Assembly (NCBI RefSeq): GCF_016907255.1
Contig: NZ_JAFBBQ010000001.1
Location: 2,108,001-2,172,000 of the forward strand
Length of the DNA: 64,000 bases
Reading direction: 5' to 3'
DNA from: Microbacterium keratanolyticum
GTDB taxonomy: Bacteria > Actinomycetota > Actinomycetes > Actinomycetales > Microbacteriaceae
The position numbers were made by a program, and so were the translations under genes. This document shows positions 25,913 through 34,980 of this stretch, one piece after another (the first letter of the stretch is position 1; every line of letters starts with the position of its first letter). Under the pieces are notes generated by a model that did no database searches, was not told where the DNA came from, and saw nothing but the letters and a program-made list of their open reading frames with translations.

Positions 25913-27208
25913 ATGCGCGTCGCCGTCGTGGCCCTGGGAAAGATCGGGCTCCCCCTAGCTGTCCAGTTCGCCGACTCCGGTCATGAGGTCATCGGTGTCG
26001 ACGTGAATCAACGTCACGTCGACATGATCAACAGCGGCACCGAGCCCTTCCCGGGGGAGGCGCACCTGCAGGAGAAGCTCTCGCACGCCGTGAGCACCGG
26101 GAAGCTCCGTGCGACCACGGACTACTCCGACGCCATCCCGAACGCGGAGGTCGTCGTGATCGTCGTCCCGCTCTTCGTCGACGACGAGACGTGGGAGCCG
26201 GACTTCGCCTGGATGGACGCGGCCACCCGCTCGCTCGCCGAGCATCTGACCCCTGGCACGCTGGTCTCGTACGAGACCACACTCCCGGTGGGAACCACGC
26301 GCGACCGGTGGAAGCCGATGCTCGAGGCGGGTTCCGGTCTCGTCGAAGGTGAGCAGTTCCACGTCGTCTTCTCCCCGGAGCGCGTCCTGACGGGCCGGGT
26401 GTTCGCCGACCTGCGCAAGTACCCCAAGCTCATCGGCGGTCTGTCCGAAGAAGGCGCTGCACGCGCGCGGGAGTTCTACGAGAGCGCGCTGCAGTTCGAT
26501 GAGCGTCCTGACCTGCCCCGTCCGAACGGCGTCTGGGACCTCGGCTCTGCCGAGGCATCCGAGATGGCGAAGCTCGCAGAGACCACCTACCGTGATGTCA
26601 ACATCGGTCTTGCGAACCAGTTCGGGCTCTTCGCCGCGGCCAACGGGATCGACATCTATCAGGTGATCGAGGCGTGCAACTCCCAGCCGTTCAGCCACAT
26701 CCACCGTCCTGGCATCGCCGTCGGCGGACACTGCATCCCGGTGTACCCGCGCCTGTATCTCTCCACAGACGGTGACGCCGACATCGTCCGCACCGCGCGC
26801 ACGCTCAACGCGTCGATGCCGGAGCGTCTCGTCGCTCAGGCCGACGGGCTGCTGGGAGGCCTCGACGGACAGCGGGTCGTTGTACTCGGTGCTGCATACC
26901 GCGGAGGCGTGAAGGAGACCGCATTCTCCGGTGTCTTCCCGACCGTGGAGGCTCTGCGAGCGCGCGGCGCCCAGCCGGTCGTGCATGATCCGCTCTACAG
27001 CGACGACGAGCTCCGCGCCCTCGGCTTCGAACCGTACACGCTGGGCGAGGCTGTCGACGTCGCCGTGCTCCAGACGGATCACCTCGACTACCGTTCTCTT
27101 GCCCCCGCAGACCTGCCGGGGATCAAGCTTCTTGTTGATGGCCGCGCGGCCACCGATGCCGCCCGGTGGGCGGGCACGCCGCGCATTGTCGTGGGAGTGG
27201 GTTCCTGA
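25913..27208 (+). CDS. UDP-N-acetyl-hexosamine / NDP-sugar 6-dehydrogenase
   Basis: 431 residues with the three-domain architecture of UDP-glucose/UDP-ManNAc dehydrogenases: N-terminal NAD fold (VAVVALGKIGLPLAVQFADS), central GSAEASEMAKLAETTYRDVN, catalytic Cys in AVGGHCIPVYPRLYL near residue 276, and a C-terminal UDP-binding Rossmann domain (VVVLGAAYRGGVKETAFSG). It oxidises C6 of a UDP-amino sugar to the uronate. The sequence is nearer WecC/WbpA than UDP-Glc dehydrogenase. Its stop overlaps the ATG of the next gene by 1 nt, so the two act in one pathway. Confidence 0.88.
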   Translation: MRVAVVALGKIGLPLAVQFADSGHEVIGVDVNQRHVDMINSGTEPFPGEAHLQEKLSHAVSTGKLRATTDYSDAIPNAEVVVIVVPLFVDDETWEPDFAWMDAATRSLAEHLTPGTLVSYETTLPVGTTRDRWKPMLEAGSGLVEGEQFHVVFSPERVLTGRVFADLRKYPKLIGGLSEEGAARAREFYESALQFDERPDLPRPNGVWDLGSAEASEMAKLAETTYRDVNIGLANQFGLFAAANGIDIYQVIEACNSQPFSHIHRPGIAVGGHCIPVYPRLYLSTDGDADIVRTARTLNASMPERLVAQADGLLGGLDGQRVVVLGAAYRGGVKETAFSGVFPTVEALRARGAQPVVHDPLYSDDELRALGFEPYTLGEAVDVAVLQTDHLDYRSLAPADLPGIKLLVDGRAATDAARWAGTPRIVVGVGS

Positions 27209-28194
27209 TGTCGAAGCTGCGTGTTGGTCTGCTGGGTGTGGGCATGATGGGTCGTCATCATGCGCGCGTGATCCGTGAGGTCGAGGGCGTTGAGCTGGTC
27301 GCGATCGCGGATCCCGGTGGCGACCCGCACGGTGTGGGTGGGGATCTGGGTGTTCTTCCGGATATCGAGTCGCTGATCGGTGCGGGCATCGATATGGCTG
27401 TTGTCGCGGTGCCGACGCGGTTCCATGAGGATGCGGCGCTGAAGCTGGCGGCGGCCGGTGTGCACACGCTGGTGGAGAAGCCGATCGCGCACACCCTGGA
27501 GGCGGGGCAGCGGATGGTGGATGCGTTCGCGTCTGCCGGGCTGGTCGGCGCGGTCGGGCATGTGGAGCGGTTCAACCCGGCCCTTCAGGAGATGCGTCGC
27601 CGCCTCGAAGCGGGTGAGCTGGGTGAGGTGTACCAGATCGCCACGCGCCGCCAGGGGCCGTTCCCCGCGCGTATTGCCGACGTGGGTGTGGCGAAGGACC
27701 TCGCGTCTCATGACATCGACCTGACGAGCTGGGTCGCGCAGAGCGAGTACACCACCGTCTTCGCGCAGACCGCGTACAAGAGCGGCCGCGAACATGAGGA
27801 CATGATCACGATCTCTGGGCGTCTCGCCTCGGGCATCGTCGTGAACAACATCGTGAACTGGCTTTCTCCGATGAAGGAGCGTCTCACCGTCGTGACGGGT
27901 GAGCGTGGTGCGTTCGTCGCAGACACCTCCACCGGAGACCTGACTTTCTACGCCAATGGCACCATTCCGCTGGAGTGGGAGTCGGTCTCCTCGTTCCGTG
28001 GTGTCTCCGAGGGTGACATCACGCGCTATTCCTTCGCGAAGCGTGAGCCGCTGCGCGTGGAGCACGAGGCCTTCCGCGACGCTGTTCTCGGCAAGCCCAG
28101 CGACGTCGTGACGATGGAGCAGGGGCAGCGCACCCTCGCCGTCGTCGAGGCGGCGCTCGCCTCGTCTCGCGAGGGGCAGTCCGTCAGCCTCTGA
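27208..28194 (+). CDS. Gfo/Idh/MocA NDP-sugar oxidoreductase (WlbA/GnnA-like)
   Basis: 328 residues from ATG 27208. N-terminal Rossmann VGLLGVGMMGRHHARVIREV, catalytic-region EKPIAH, and GHVERFNPALQEMRRRL, which is characteristic of the WlbA/WbpB/GnnA group that oxidises C3 of UDP-GlcNAc(A) before amination. With the upstream 6-dehydrogenase this fits a 3-amino uronic acid branch, but no second dedicated aminotransferase is seen. The first ~390 nt use unusually many NNG and NNT codons compared with the rest of the gene and its neighbours. Confidence 0.85.
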   Translation: MSKLRVGLLGVGMMGRHHARVIREVEGVELVAIADPGGDPHGVGGDLGVLPDIESLIGAGIDMAVVAVPTRFHEDAALKLAAAGVHTLVEKPIAHTLEAGQRMVDAFASAGLVGAVGHVERFNPALQEMRRRLEAGELGEVYQIATRRQGPFPARIADVGVAKDLASHDIDLTSWVAQSEYTTVFAQTAYKSGREHEDMITISGRLASGIVVNNIVNWLSPMKERLTVVTGERGAFVADTSTGDLTFYANGTIPLEWESVSSFRGVSEGDITRYSFAKREPLRVEHEAFRDAVLGKPSDVVTMEQGQRTLAVVEAALASSREGQSVSL

Positions 28195-28203
28195 CGGCTT
28201 CCG

Positions 28204-28259
28204 ACGATACGAGGAGGGGCGCCTGGCGAATCATCGCCAGGCGCCCCTCCTCGTATCGT
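28204..28259. terminator. Bidirectional terminator, 26-bp perfect stem
   Basis: Arms 28204-28229 and 28234-28259 are perfect reverse complements around a 4-nt loop. The hairpin occupies nearly the whole 69-nt space between two convergent genes and should stop transcription both ways. Confidence 0.85.
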
Positions 28260-28263
28260 CTGC

Positions 28264-29649
28264 TCAAGCGTCGGCGTCGACCAGCGCGGTGCCGTACTGA
28301 CCGTACTGGCCGTACCCCGAGGAATCTGGCCCCTTCTCGGGCAGCATCGTCACGACGACCCCCACCAGTGGTCCGCCTGCGGTCTCCAGGGTGCGCACCG
28401 CCGCTTCCAGCTGCTGCTTCTTCGTGCGGCCGGAGGCGGCGACCATGATCGCACCCTGCGTCTTCTTGGCCACCAGTGCCGCATCCGTCACGAGAAGCAG
28501 CGGCGGTGCGTCGAACAGGACGTAGTCGAAGTGCTTCGTGAGCGAGTTCAGGACGTGGTCCATCGCGGCGGAGCCGAGCAGCTCGCTCGGGTTCGGCGGG
28601 AGCGTGCCGGCCGGGAGCACGAAGAGCTTGCCGGTACCCCACTTCTGCAGGGCGTCCGCCAGTTCCACGCGCCCGACGAGGACATCGGTCAGTCCGATCG
28701 TCCCGTCGACGTCCATGTAGCTCGCGACGCGCGGCAGCCGCAGGTCGCCATCGACCAGAGCGACACGAGCGCCGAGCTGCGCGAGAGCGATGGCCAGGTT
28801 CGCCGTCGTGGTCGACTTGCCCTCGCCCGGACCGGAGCTGGTCACCACGAAGGCGCGAGGCTCGCCGTTGACGCCGACGAACTGAAGGTTTGTCCGCAGA
28901 GTGCGGAAGGACTCCGCGCGAGGACTGCGGGGATCTGCGTGCACGATGAGGGGGCGCTCGCGGGCACCCGGATCGAAGCTGATCCCGCCGAGCACAGGAG
29001 CATCGGTGATCTGCTCGATGTCGTTCAGCGAGTGGATGCGCGTGTCCATCATGGTACGGAGCATCGCCGCTCCGACACCTGCGGCGAGGCCGAGGAACGC
29101 ACCCAGAGCGATCAGCAGAGGGATGTTGGGGCTCGCCGGCCGCGGCGGAATCGGTGCGGACTGCACGACACGCAGCTGAACGGCGCTCTGTCCGCCCTCC
29201 ACAGCTGGTGGCTCCAGAGTGGTCTCCACTGCGGTGATGAGGCTCCCCGCCACAGCATCCGCGATCTTCGACGCCTGCTCCGGGCTACCGTCGGCGACGC
29301 GGATGGAGATGATGACGGTGTTCGGGGCGCTGCTGACCGTCACCTGTTTCGCCAGAGCAGCCGCGGAGGTGCGCAGGTCGAGCGCTTCGATGACCGGATC
29401 CAGCACGAGCCCCGTGGTCGCGACCTCGACGTAGCTCGTGACGACCTGGCGGGCGAACGTCGTTGCCTGGACGAGGTCTCCCGTGGCTGCGCTGTCGGTG
29501 CGCACGGAGACATAGATCTTCGTGGCGCTCTCGTACTTCGCGGGCGTTGTGAGCCCGATCGCGGCCCCCACGCCGGCTCCGACGGCGAGGAAGACGAGGA
29601 GAAGGACCCAGTTTCGATGCAGGACGCGGACATAGTCGCGAAGTTCCAT
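28264..29649 (-). CDS. Polysaccharide co-polymerase / BY-type tyrosine kinase, copy 1
   Basis: 461 residues. An N-terminal Wzz-like domain is bounded by helices at ~13-33 and ~176-198. The kinase domain carries Walker A SSGPGEGKST (272-280), Walker A' VALVDGDLRLP and Walker B YVLFDAPPLLL. The tail ends YGQYGQYG, a tyrosine cluster for autophosphorylation. BY-kinases control polymer length and export through phosphorylation cycles. It closes the polysaccharide locus and is convergent with the oxidoreductase gene. A second paralogue lies at 36331. Confidence 0.92.
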   Translation of the reverse strand: MELRDYVRVLHRNWVLLLVFLAVGAGVGAAIGLTTPAKYESATKIYVSVRTDSAATGDLVQATTFARQVVTSYVEVATTGLVLDPVIEALDLRTSAAALAKQVTVSSAPNTVIISIRVADGSPEQASKIADAVAGSLITAVETTLEPPAVEGGQSAVQLRVVQSAPIPPRPASPNIPLLIALGAFLGLAAGVGAAMLRTMMDTRIHSLNDIEQITDAPVLGGISFDPGARERPLIVHADPRSPRAESFRTLRTNLQFVGVNGEPRAFVVTSSGPGEGKSTTTANLAIALAQLGARVALVDGDLRLPRVASYMDVDGTIGLTDVLVGRVELADALQKWGTGKLFVLPAGTLPPNPSELLGSAAMDHVLNSLTKHFDYVLFDAPPLLLVTDAALVAKKTQGAIMVAASGRTKKQQLEAAVRTLETAGGPLVGVVVTMLPEKGPDSSGYGQYGQYGTALVDADA

Positions 29650-29937
29650 ATGTGAGTGATTCGTTCCGTGAAAGACGTTCCGAGAGCAGCCGCCCGCGGT
29701 GGCGCCCCAGCCTAACCCAGGCAGGTTTCGGGGTCACGACGGGGGCGTGTCGGCCTGTGTGACGCGAGCTGCGGCATTTGCAGAGCGGAAGATTGTGACG
29801 TAGCCTGGTTCTTTGGTACTCGACTGCCGAGTGCCACGAACGTGAGCCCTCCACTGGCGTGTTCTCCTCCTTTACGAGAGAACCACCCCGGAGTGGGATT
29901 CACGAACCTCTCCGTTCGACAAGAAAGCAGCACTATT
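29650..29937. other. Spacer between kinase gene and rplM
   Basis: 288 nt between the divergent BY-kinase gene and rplM. It should contain both promoters and the rplM-rpsI leader. The last 60 nt hold an AAGAAAG purine run before the GTG. No hairpin or riboswitch-like structure was recognised. Confidence 0.5.
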
Positions 29938-30384
29938 GTGACGCGCACTTACACCCCGAAGGCCGGCCAGGTCCAGCGTGACTGGGTCGTCATCGACGCC
30001 ACCGACATCGTTCTCGGTCGTCTGGCCTCGCAGGCGGCAATCCTCCTGCGTGGCAAGCACAAGGCCACCTTCGCCAACCACATGGACGCCGGTGACTTCG
30101 TCATCATCGTCAACGCTGAGAAGGTCGCACTGACCGGACAGAAGCTCCAGAAGAAGATGGCGTACCGCCACTCGGGCTACCCGGGCGGCCTCAAGGCTGT
30201 CTCGTACGCCGAGCTCCTCGAGAAGAACCCCGTCCGCGCAGTGGAGAAGGCCGTCCGCGGCATGCTCCCCAAGAACACGCTCGGCCGCGAGCAGCTTTCG
30301 AAGCTGAAGGTGTACGCAGGTGCAGAGCACCCGCACGCCGCGCAGCAGCCGAAGACGTTCACCCTCGACCAGGTCGCCCAGTAA
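29938..30384 (+). CDS. rplM: 50S ribosomal protein L13
   Basis: 148 residues from GTG 29938 ([20 protein letters not shown]); an in-frame upstream extension is leader sequence, not L13. The core is present: [52 protein letters not shown]. Average length for the family. rpsI follows after 30 nt. In related genomes rplM directly follows truA, which here lies 21 kb away. Confidence 0.97.
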   Translation: MTRTYTPKAGQVQRDWVVIDATDIVLGRLASQAAILLRGKHKATFANHMDAGDFVIIVNAEKVALTGQKLQKKMAYRHSGYPGGLKAVSYAELLEKNPVRAVEKAVRGMLPKNTLGREQLSKLKVYAGAEHPHAAQQPKTFTLDQVAQ

Positions 30385-30414
30385 GCGCCGCACAGACTGA
30401 CTAAGGACAAACTC

Positions 30415-30894
30415 GTGGCGAACACCGACACTGACTTCCCCCAGAACTACTCCACCGAGACCCCCGAGGCGGAGGCCGTCGAGACGGCTCCCCGTCCCGT
30501 GCTGAGCGTTCCCGGCGCAGCCGTGGGTCGTCGCAAGCAGGCCATTGCCCGCGTGCGCCTCATCCCCGGCTCGGGCACCATCACGGTCAACGGCCGCACG
30601 CTGGAGGACTACTTCCCGAACAAGCTGCACCAGCAGCTGATCAACGACCCGTTCACGGCGCTCAACCTCGTTGGTGCCTACGACGTCATCGCCCGCATCT
30701 CGGGTGGCGGCGACTCGGGTCAGGCTGGCGCTCTGCGTCTCGGCATCGCTCGCGCGCTGAACGAGATCGACGCGGAGAACAACCGTCCGACCCTGAAGAA
30801 GGCCGGCTTCCTCTCGCGCGACGCTCGCGTCAAGGAGCGCAAGAAGGCTGGTCTCAAGAAGGCCCGTAAGGCGCCTCAGTACTCGAAGCGTTAA
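30415..30894 (+). CDS. rpsI: 30S ribosomal protein S9
   Basis: 159 residues, GTG start. The first ~35 residues are an acidic, disordered extension ([20 protein letters not shown]), common in actinobacterial S9. The core follows: [49 protein letters not shown] and the C-terminal tail [11 protein letters not shown] that reaches the P-site tRNA. glmM begins 15 nt downstream, so the three genes probably form one unit. Confidence 0.97.
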   Translation: MANTDTDFPQNYSTETPEAEAVETAPRPVLSVPGAAVGRRKQAIARVRLIPGSGTITVNGRTLEDYFPNKLHQQLINDPFTALNLVGAYDVIARISGGGDSGQAGALRLGIARALNEIDAENNRPTLKKAGFLSRDARVKERKKAGLKKARKAPQYSKR

Positions 30895-30909
30895 GCACTC
30901 AGTTCCTTC

Positions 30910-32268
30910 ATGGCACTGTTTGGCACAGACGGCGTGCGGGGGCTGGCTAACGGCCCCCTCACCGCTGATCTCGCGCTCACCCTGGCCCAGGCGACTGCTG
31001 TCGTCCTGGGCCAGGGGCGTATTGCAGAGGCTCGCAAGGCCTCGGGCAAGCGGCTCACGGCGGTTGTCGCCCGTGACCCGCGCATCTCCGGACACTTTCT
31101 GAGCGCTGCGGTCGAGGCTGGGCTCGCGTCCTCCGGTGTCGACGTGCTCGACGCCGGAACGTTGCCGACCCCTGCTGCGGCGTTCCTGATCGCCGATATC
31201 GACGCAGATTTCGGCGTGATGATCTCCGCATCGCACAATCCGGCAGAAGACAACGGCATCAAGATCTTCGCTCGCGGTGGCGTGAAGCTTCCCGACGACG
31301 TCGAGCAGCGCATCGAAGAGGCGATGGCGGGGCCCAAGCTCCAGCCCACCGGTGCTGAGGTCGGACGCGTCACGCGATTCTCCGATGCAGAAGACCGCTA
31401 CGCGATGCACCTTCTTGCATCGTTGCCGCACCGTCTCGACGGCATCCACGTCGTGCTGGACTGCGCGCATGGCGCAGCGTCCGGTGTCTCGCCCGAGACC
31501 TTCCGCAATGCGGGAGCCAAGGTGACGGTCATCGGTGCCGACCCCGACGGGCTCAACATCAACGACGGCGTGGGCTCCACGCATCTCGACAAGCTTGCCG
31601 GTGAGGTCATCCGCGTGGGTGCGGATGTCGGAATCGCGCATGACGGCGACGCTGATCGTTGCCTCGCGGTCGACGCCGAAGGCAATGTCATCGACGGCGA
31701 TCAGATCATGGCGATTCTCGCGGTCGCGATGAAAGAACGCGGAAGCCTCAAGGACGACACCCTCGTCGCCACGGTCATGAGCAATCTCGGACTGCACATG
31801 GCGATGAAGGAGCATGGGATCGCCCTGCGCCAGACCGCGGTCGGAGACCGGTACGTTCTCGAAGAGATGAACGCCGGCGGATTCGCACTGGGTGGTGAGC
31901 AGTCCGGCCACGTCATCATGAGCGAGTTTGCGACCACCGGCGACGGTGTGCTCACGGGCCTGCATCTCGTGGCCGAGATGGCGCGACAGAAGAAGTCGAT
32001 CGCCGAGCTGGCTTCTGTGATGACCGTCTACCCGCAGGTTCTGATCAACGTCAAAGGCGTCGACAAAGACCGTGTCGCCGATGATGAGCATCTCCAGGCA
32101 TCGGTTCGCGAGGTCGAGGCAGAGCTCGCCGACAGTGGCCGTGTGCTGCTGCGCAAGTCGGGTACTGAACCCCTCGTGCGCGTCATGGTGGAGGCCGCGG
32201 ATGCGGACTCCGCACACTCCTACGCCGAGCGGCTTGCCTCGGTGGTCAAGGAGCGCCTCAGCCTCTGA
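30910..32268 (+). CDS. glmM: Phosphoglucosamine mutase
   Basis: 452 residues, four-domain phosphohexomutase. The N-terminal [20 protein letters not shown], the active-site serine loop [17 protein letters not shown], the metal loop [12 protein letters not shown] and the substrate loop [19 protein letters not shown] all match GlmM. It converts glucosamine-6-P to glucosamine-1-P for UDP-GlcNAc, the precursor for peptidoglycan and probably for the bacillosamine-type sugar of the neighbouring locus. glmS, the preceding pathway step, is at 41106. Confidence 0.97.
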   Translation: MALFGTDGVRGLANGPLTADLALTLAQATAVVLGQGRIAEARKASGKRLTAVVARDPRISGHFLSAAVEAGLASSGVDVLDAGTLPTPAAAFLIADIDADFGVMISASHNPAEDNGIKIFARGGVKLPDDVEQRIEEAMAGPKLQPTGAEVGRVTRFSDAEDRYAMHLLASLPHRLDGIHVVLDCAHGAASGVSPETFRNAGAKVTVIGADPDGLNINDGVGSTHLDKLAGEVIRVGADVGIAHDGDADRCLAVDAEGNVIDGDQIMAILAVAMKERGSLKDDTLVATVMSNLGLHMAMKEHGIALRQTAVGDRYVLEEMNAGGFALGGEQSGHVIMSEFATTGDGVLTGLHLVAEMARQKKSIAELASVMTVYPQVLINVKGVDKDRVADDEHLQASVREVEAELADSGRVLLRKSGTEPLVRVMVEAADADSAHSYAERLASVVKERLSL

Positions 32269-32282
32269 GCATCTGCAGTCGC

Positions 32283-32320
32283 ACAACGATGGGTCGTTCT
32301 ACGGAACGGCCCATCGTTGT
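32283..32320. terminator. Terminator between glmM and lepB
   Basis: Arms 32283-32298 and 32305-32320 pair with one G-U wobble around a 6-nt loop. It starts 14 nt after the glmM stop. The convergent lepB gene ends inside the loop, so the stem may serve both directions. Confidence 0.7.
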
Positions 32321-33015
32321 ATCGGCCAGAGGATCGCGACGACCTTGCCCACGACGTCGCCTCCGTGCGCCCAGCGCCAGCACGTCGGGCCAGCGTCCGT
32401 CACCCCACGGCACTGGGCGGCGGAGTCGGACGAGTTGCCCCGGTTGTCGCCGAGGACGAGGTAGGAGTCCTCTGGCACGGTCACGCTGTCGAAGCAGCGC
32501 AGCGACCTGGGGTCGGTCGTGCAGTCGACGGACCCGGCGATGAAGGGGAAGTCCTGGAAGACGTAGGGCTCGTCGATGGGAATCCCGTCGACGATGAGTG
32601 CTCCCTGAGCGGTGCAGCATTCGACGGTCTGACCAGGCCCTGCGATCACGCGCTTGACGAGCGTGTGCTGTCCGGAGGGGCCGAATCCGCTCACAGAGCC
32701 GAGCCAGCGTGCGAAGGCGATCACGGGGTTCGCGTCCTGCGGGGCATGGGCGCCCCAGGTCTCATCGGCGTCGAACACGATGATGTCCCCTGTGGCCGGT
32801 TCCGCCGCGACATAGGCAAGTCGGTTCACCAGGACGCGATCGCCGATCTCCAGTGTCTGCTCCATGGAGGCCGAAGGCACCCAATAGGGCTTCGCGATGA
32901 ACGAGAGCACGAGGCCCACGACGACGAATGCGAGCACGAGGTGGAACCAGGCGCTGCCGGTGACGCGGCGTATGGGCGTGCGCCTCGGCGGCGGGGGAAC
33001 GGAATCGGCGGTCAC
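32299..33015 (-). CDS. lepB: Signal peptidase I
   Basis: 238 residues, one N-terminal membrane helix (WFHLVLAFVVVGLVLSFIAK). The Ser/Lys dyad is visible: YWVPSASMEQTLEIGDRVLV (nucleophile Ser) and HTLVKRVIAGPGQTVE (general base Lys). The conserved LVLGDNRGNSSDS box follows. It cleaves Sec and Tat signal peptides outside the membrane. The gene lies 36 nt downstream of a Tat-signal protein on the same strand, which may be a preferred substrate. Most related genomes hold other lepB copies, so it may be locus-specific. Confidence 0.92.
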   Translation of the reverse strand: MTADSVPPPPRRTPIRRVTGSAWFHLVLAFVVVGLVLSFIAKPYWVPSASMEQTLEIGDRVLVNRLAYVAAEPATGDIIVFDADETWGAHAPQDANPVIAFARWLGSVSGFGPSGQHTLVKRVIAGPGQTVECCTAQGALIVDGIPIDEPYVFQDFPFIAGSVDCTTDPRSLRCFDSVTVPEDSYLVLGDNRGNSSDSAAQCRGVTDAGPTCWRWAHGGDVVGKVVAILWPIQRWAVP

Positions 33016-33051
33016 GTCATCAGTATGCCGTGACCGCCGGTCCGGGGTCTG

Positions 33052-33711
33052 CTAGAGGACGGACAGGTTCAGAAGGAAGGAACCGGGTGCTGTCACCGAC
33101 GTTCCGCCGACGATCGCGTTGCTCGCGTCCCGCACGATGACGGTGAAGTTGAACGTGATCAACGCTGACAGGTTGAGGAGCCCGTCGATGTTCTGGCCGT
33201 ACATGTATCCGACGTCGAAGGTGTGGGCAGCATTTCCGGCGAGGCCGGGGACGCTGAACGTCGAGGTGATCGTGTAAGGAGCCCAAAGGAGGGGAGTGCC
33301 CACGACAGGGACGCTGACGAGCACGGCGCCTTCGCTCTCATTCCATCCGGATGCGGTGTAGCCGCTCAGAGTGCGCACGCCGACTCCGCGAGGCTTGCCG
33401 AGAAGGCTGAGGTCGAGGCCCGAGCTGTACTGGCTGACGATCTGAATCGTGAGCGGACCCGCGATCGGGGTGGTCGTGTTCTGAATGCTCAGCTGGTTCG
33501 GAGCGGTCATCAGCGCGGTGATCCCCGCCACCTGCCCGCCGTTGAACACGCTCAATCGAAGAATCTGCCCGGCATTCGTCCAGGCGACGGTCGCCGCGGC
33601 CGTCGACGCGGCGGCCATCGGCGTCGCCGCCGCAAGCGCAAGGACGGGCACCGACCACGCGGCGCCCTTCACGAGTGTGCGGCGGGAGATGCCCGTCGTG
33701 GATTCCGTCAT
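33052..33711 (-). CDS. Tat-exported protein of unknown function
   Basis: 219 residues from ATG 33711, after an AGAAGAGGGG site. A twin-arginine signal (GISRRTLVKGAAWSVPVLAL) ends with an A-x-A type cleavage region (TPMAAAS, about residue 40). The mature ~180 residues are rich in Ser, Thr, Gly, Val and Leu with no Cys and read as alternating beta-strands; no family was recognised. Encoded just upstream of signal peptidase I on the same strand and between it and an AraC-type regulator. Function unknown. Confidence 0.75.
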   Translation of the reverse strand: MTESTTGISRRTLVKGAAWSVPVLALAAATPMAAASTAAATVAWTNAGQILRLSVFNGGQVAGITALMTAPNQLSIQNTTTPIAGPLTIQIVSQYSSGLDLSLLGKPRGVGVRTLSGYTASGWNESEGAVLVSVPVVGTPLLWAPYTITSTFSVPGLAGNAAHTFDVGYMYGQNIDGLLNLSALITFNFTVIVRDASNAIVGGTSVTAPGSFLLNLSVL

Positions 33712-33830
33712 GGTGAGCCCCTCTTCTCCTGTGCAGACACAGGTCAGACGCGAATAGTTCATTCGCGAGGAGCGACGCACTCTTTCGCATCCCCCAGGAG
33801 CGACCCCGCACTGCTCAAGCTAGGGAGCGG

Positions 33831-33868
33831 GCGCAGAAGGCACATCAGGTGAGGTGCGCTTTCTGCGC
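33831..33868. repeat. Small inverted repeat upstream of the Tat-protein gene
   Basis: GCGCAGAA (33831-33838) and TTCTGCGC (33861-33868) form an 8-bp inverted repeat with 22 bp between, in the 200-nt space between the Tat-protein gene and the regulator stop. It may be an operator or a terminator for the regulator gene. No promoter hexamer was certain here. Confidence 0.3.
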
Positions 33869-33911
33869 GAAGTGTGCGCACAATGCGCGGAAAGTTTGTT
33901 AGGAGAGTCGA

Positions 33912-34919
33912 CTATTCGGAGGCGCGCGGCGGGTCAGGTCCGTCGCCTCGGTGCTCGCGCACGGCACGGGGACTCTGGTGATACACCGCCTCGGTGGCTC
34001 GACGCAGGCTCATCGACGTCGCGAAGCCCGACTTCGCCGCGATCTGCTCGATGGGGAGAGCATCGAAGCGGCTGTCGGAGAGCAACGCATGTGCGGCGCG
34101 AGCTCGCGCACGTCGAATCTCAAGGGCGATCGAGGTCCCCGACTCCGCGAAAACGGCCTGCAGCTGACGCAGGGAGGCATGGACACCTGTCGCGATACGC
34201 GCGGGGGTCAGATCCGGATCCGCGCACTCCTGAGAGATCAGCCCGAGCGCGCGATCGCGCAGCACGGCATGGGGGCTTCCCTGCGCCCAGTCGGGTCCCG
34301 TGCGGTCGAGCAGCACCCCGCCCGCCATCTCGGTCGCCAGCTGCTCGATCGCCGAACGCTCGACGGCGGATCCGACCGAGCCCGACTGCAGCACCGCGGC
34401 GACGAATCGGTGCATCGCCGAGTCCAGCATCCGCGTCGTGCTGAACACTCCCACACTGTTCGGCAGGAAGGGTACGTAGGCCTCGACAGCGCGCAGAGGC
34501 AGTTTCGCGACGGTGATGCTCCACGTGCCCCGAATGCGGATGCGGCGGGCGCGCACGGTCGGGACGACGATGAGAGGCGCATCAAGTGAGCGCCAGGCCT
34601 CACCCGGAGTCCGTGCGCTGACGATCCCGGATTCGACGAAGACGAAGGAGACGTCCGGCTCCGCCCTCGGGCGGGGATGCATGGCGAACTCGCACGAGCG
34701 TCCCCACAGCCTCCAGAGCCCGACGTGGCCATACCGCTGACCGACGATCTCGACGCCGAGCGATCCCGGAACCTTCACGAGATCCAACTCTGCGAGCCCT
34801 GCGCGCACGTGTGCAGACGGCTCGCGGGCACCCCCGTGTTCGCGGTGCTTCGCTGCGGAAGCCGACCGCTGTTCTGGCCCAACAATCTGTGTCGCCCTTG
34901 AAACGGACTGTGCTGCCAT
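33912..34919 (-). CDS. AraC-family transcriptional regulator
   Basis: 335 residues if ATG 34919 is used. The C-terminal ~100 residues form the double helix-turn-helix of AraC/XylS regulators (LTPARIATGVHASLRQLQAV, ARARAAHALLSDSRFDALPI, EQIAAKSGFATSMSLRRATE). The N-terminal part is a cupin-like sensor domain (AraC_binding_2 type). The first ~37 residues are unlike the family, so a GTG at 34808 may be the true start. It is divergent from the HPrK-like gene; two 21-bp-spaced direct repeats near its 5' end suit an AraC operator. Confidence 0.82.
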   Translation of the reverse strand: MAAQSVSRATQIVGPEQRSASAAKHREHGGAREPSAHVRAGLAELDLVKVPGSLGVEIVGQRYGHVGLWRLWGRSCEFAMHPRPRAEPDVSFVFVESGIVSARTPGEAWRSLDAPLIVVPTVRARRIRIRGTWSITVAKLPLRAVEAYVPFLPNSVGVFSTTRMLDSAMHRFVAAVLQSGSVGSAVERSAIEQLATEMAGGVLLDRTGPDWAQGSPHAVLRDRALGLISQECADPDLTPARIATGVHASLRQLQAVFAESGTSIALEIRRARARAAHALLSDSRFDALPIEQIAAKSGFATSMSLRRATEAVYHQSPRAVREHRGDGPDPPRASE

Positions 34920-34929
34920 TGAAACCGAC
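34894..34929. promoter_or_regulatory. Direct repeat pair, probable AraC-family operator
   Basis: Two 15-bp repeats, 34894-34908 and 34915-34929, match at 13 of 15 positions (consensus GCCNTTGAAACNGAC) with a 21-bp period, two helical turns apart. This is the spacing of half-sites bound by AraC-type dimers. They lie between, or at the 5' edge of, the divergent regulator and the HPrK-like gene. Confidence 0.45.
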
Positions 34930-34967
34930 CCCCACGCCCTCATCGCGAAAGAACCCACTTCGCTGGG

Positions 34968-34973
34968 TAGGGT
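34968..34973 (+). promoter_or_regulatory. -10 hexamer before HPrK-like gene
   Basis: TAGGGT lies 7 nt before ATG 34981; GCAGG between them is a poor ribosome-binding site. The direct repeat pair ends 38 nt upstream of this hexamer, an activator-like position. Confidence 0.4.
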
Positions 34974-34980
34974 AGCAGGC

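Noticed and set aside
29872..32286. 804-residue minus-strand ORF
   Set aside because: Runs antisense through rplM, rpsI and glmM, all certain genes; typical long shadow in high-GC DNA.
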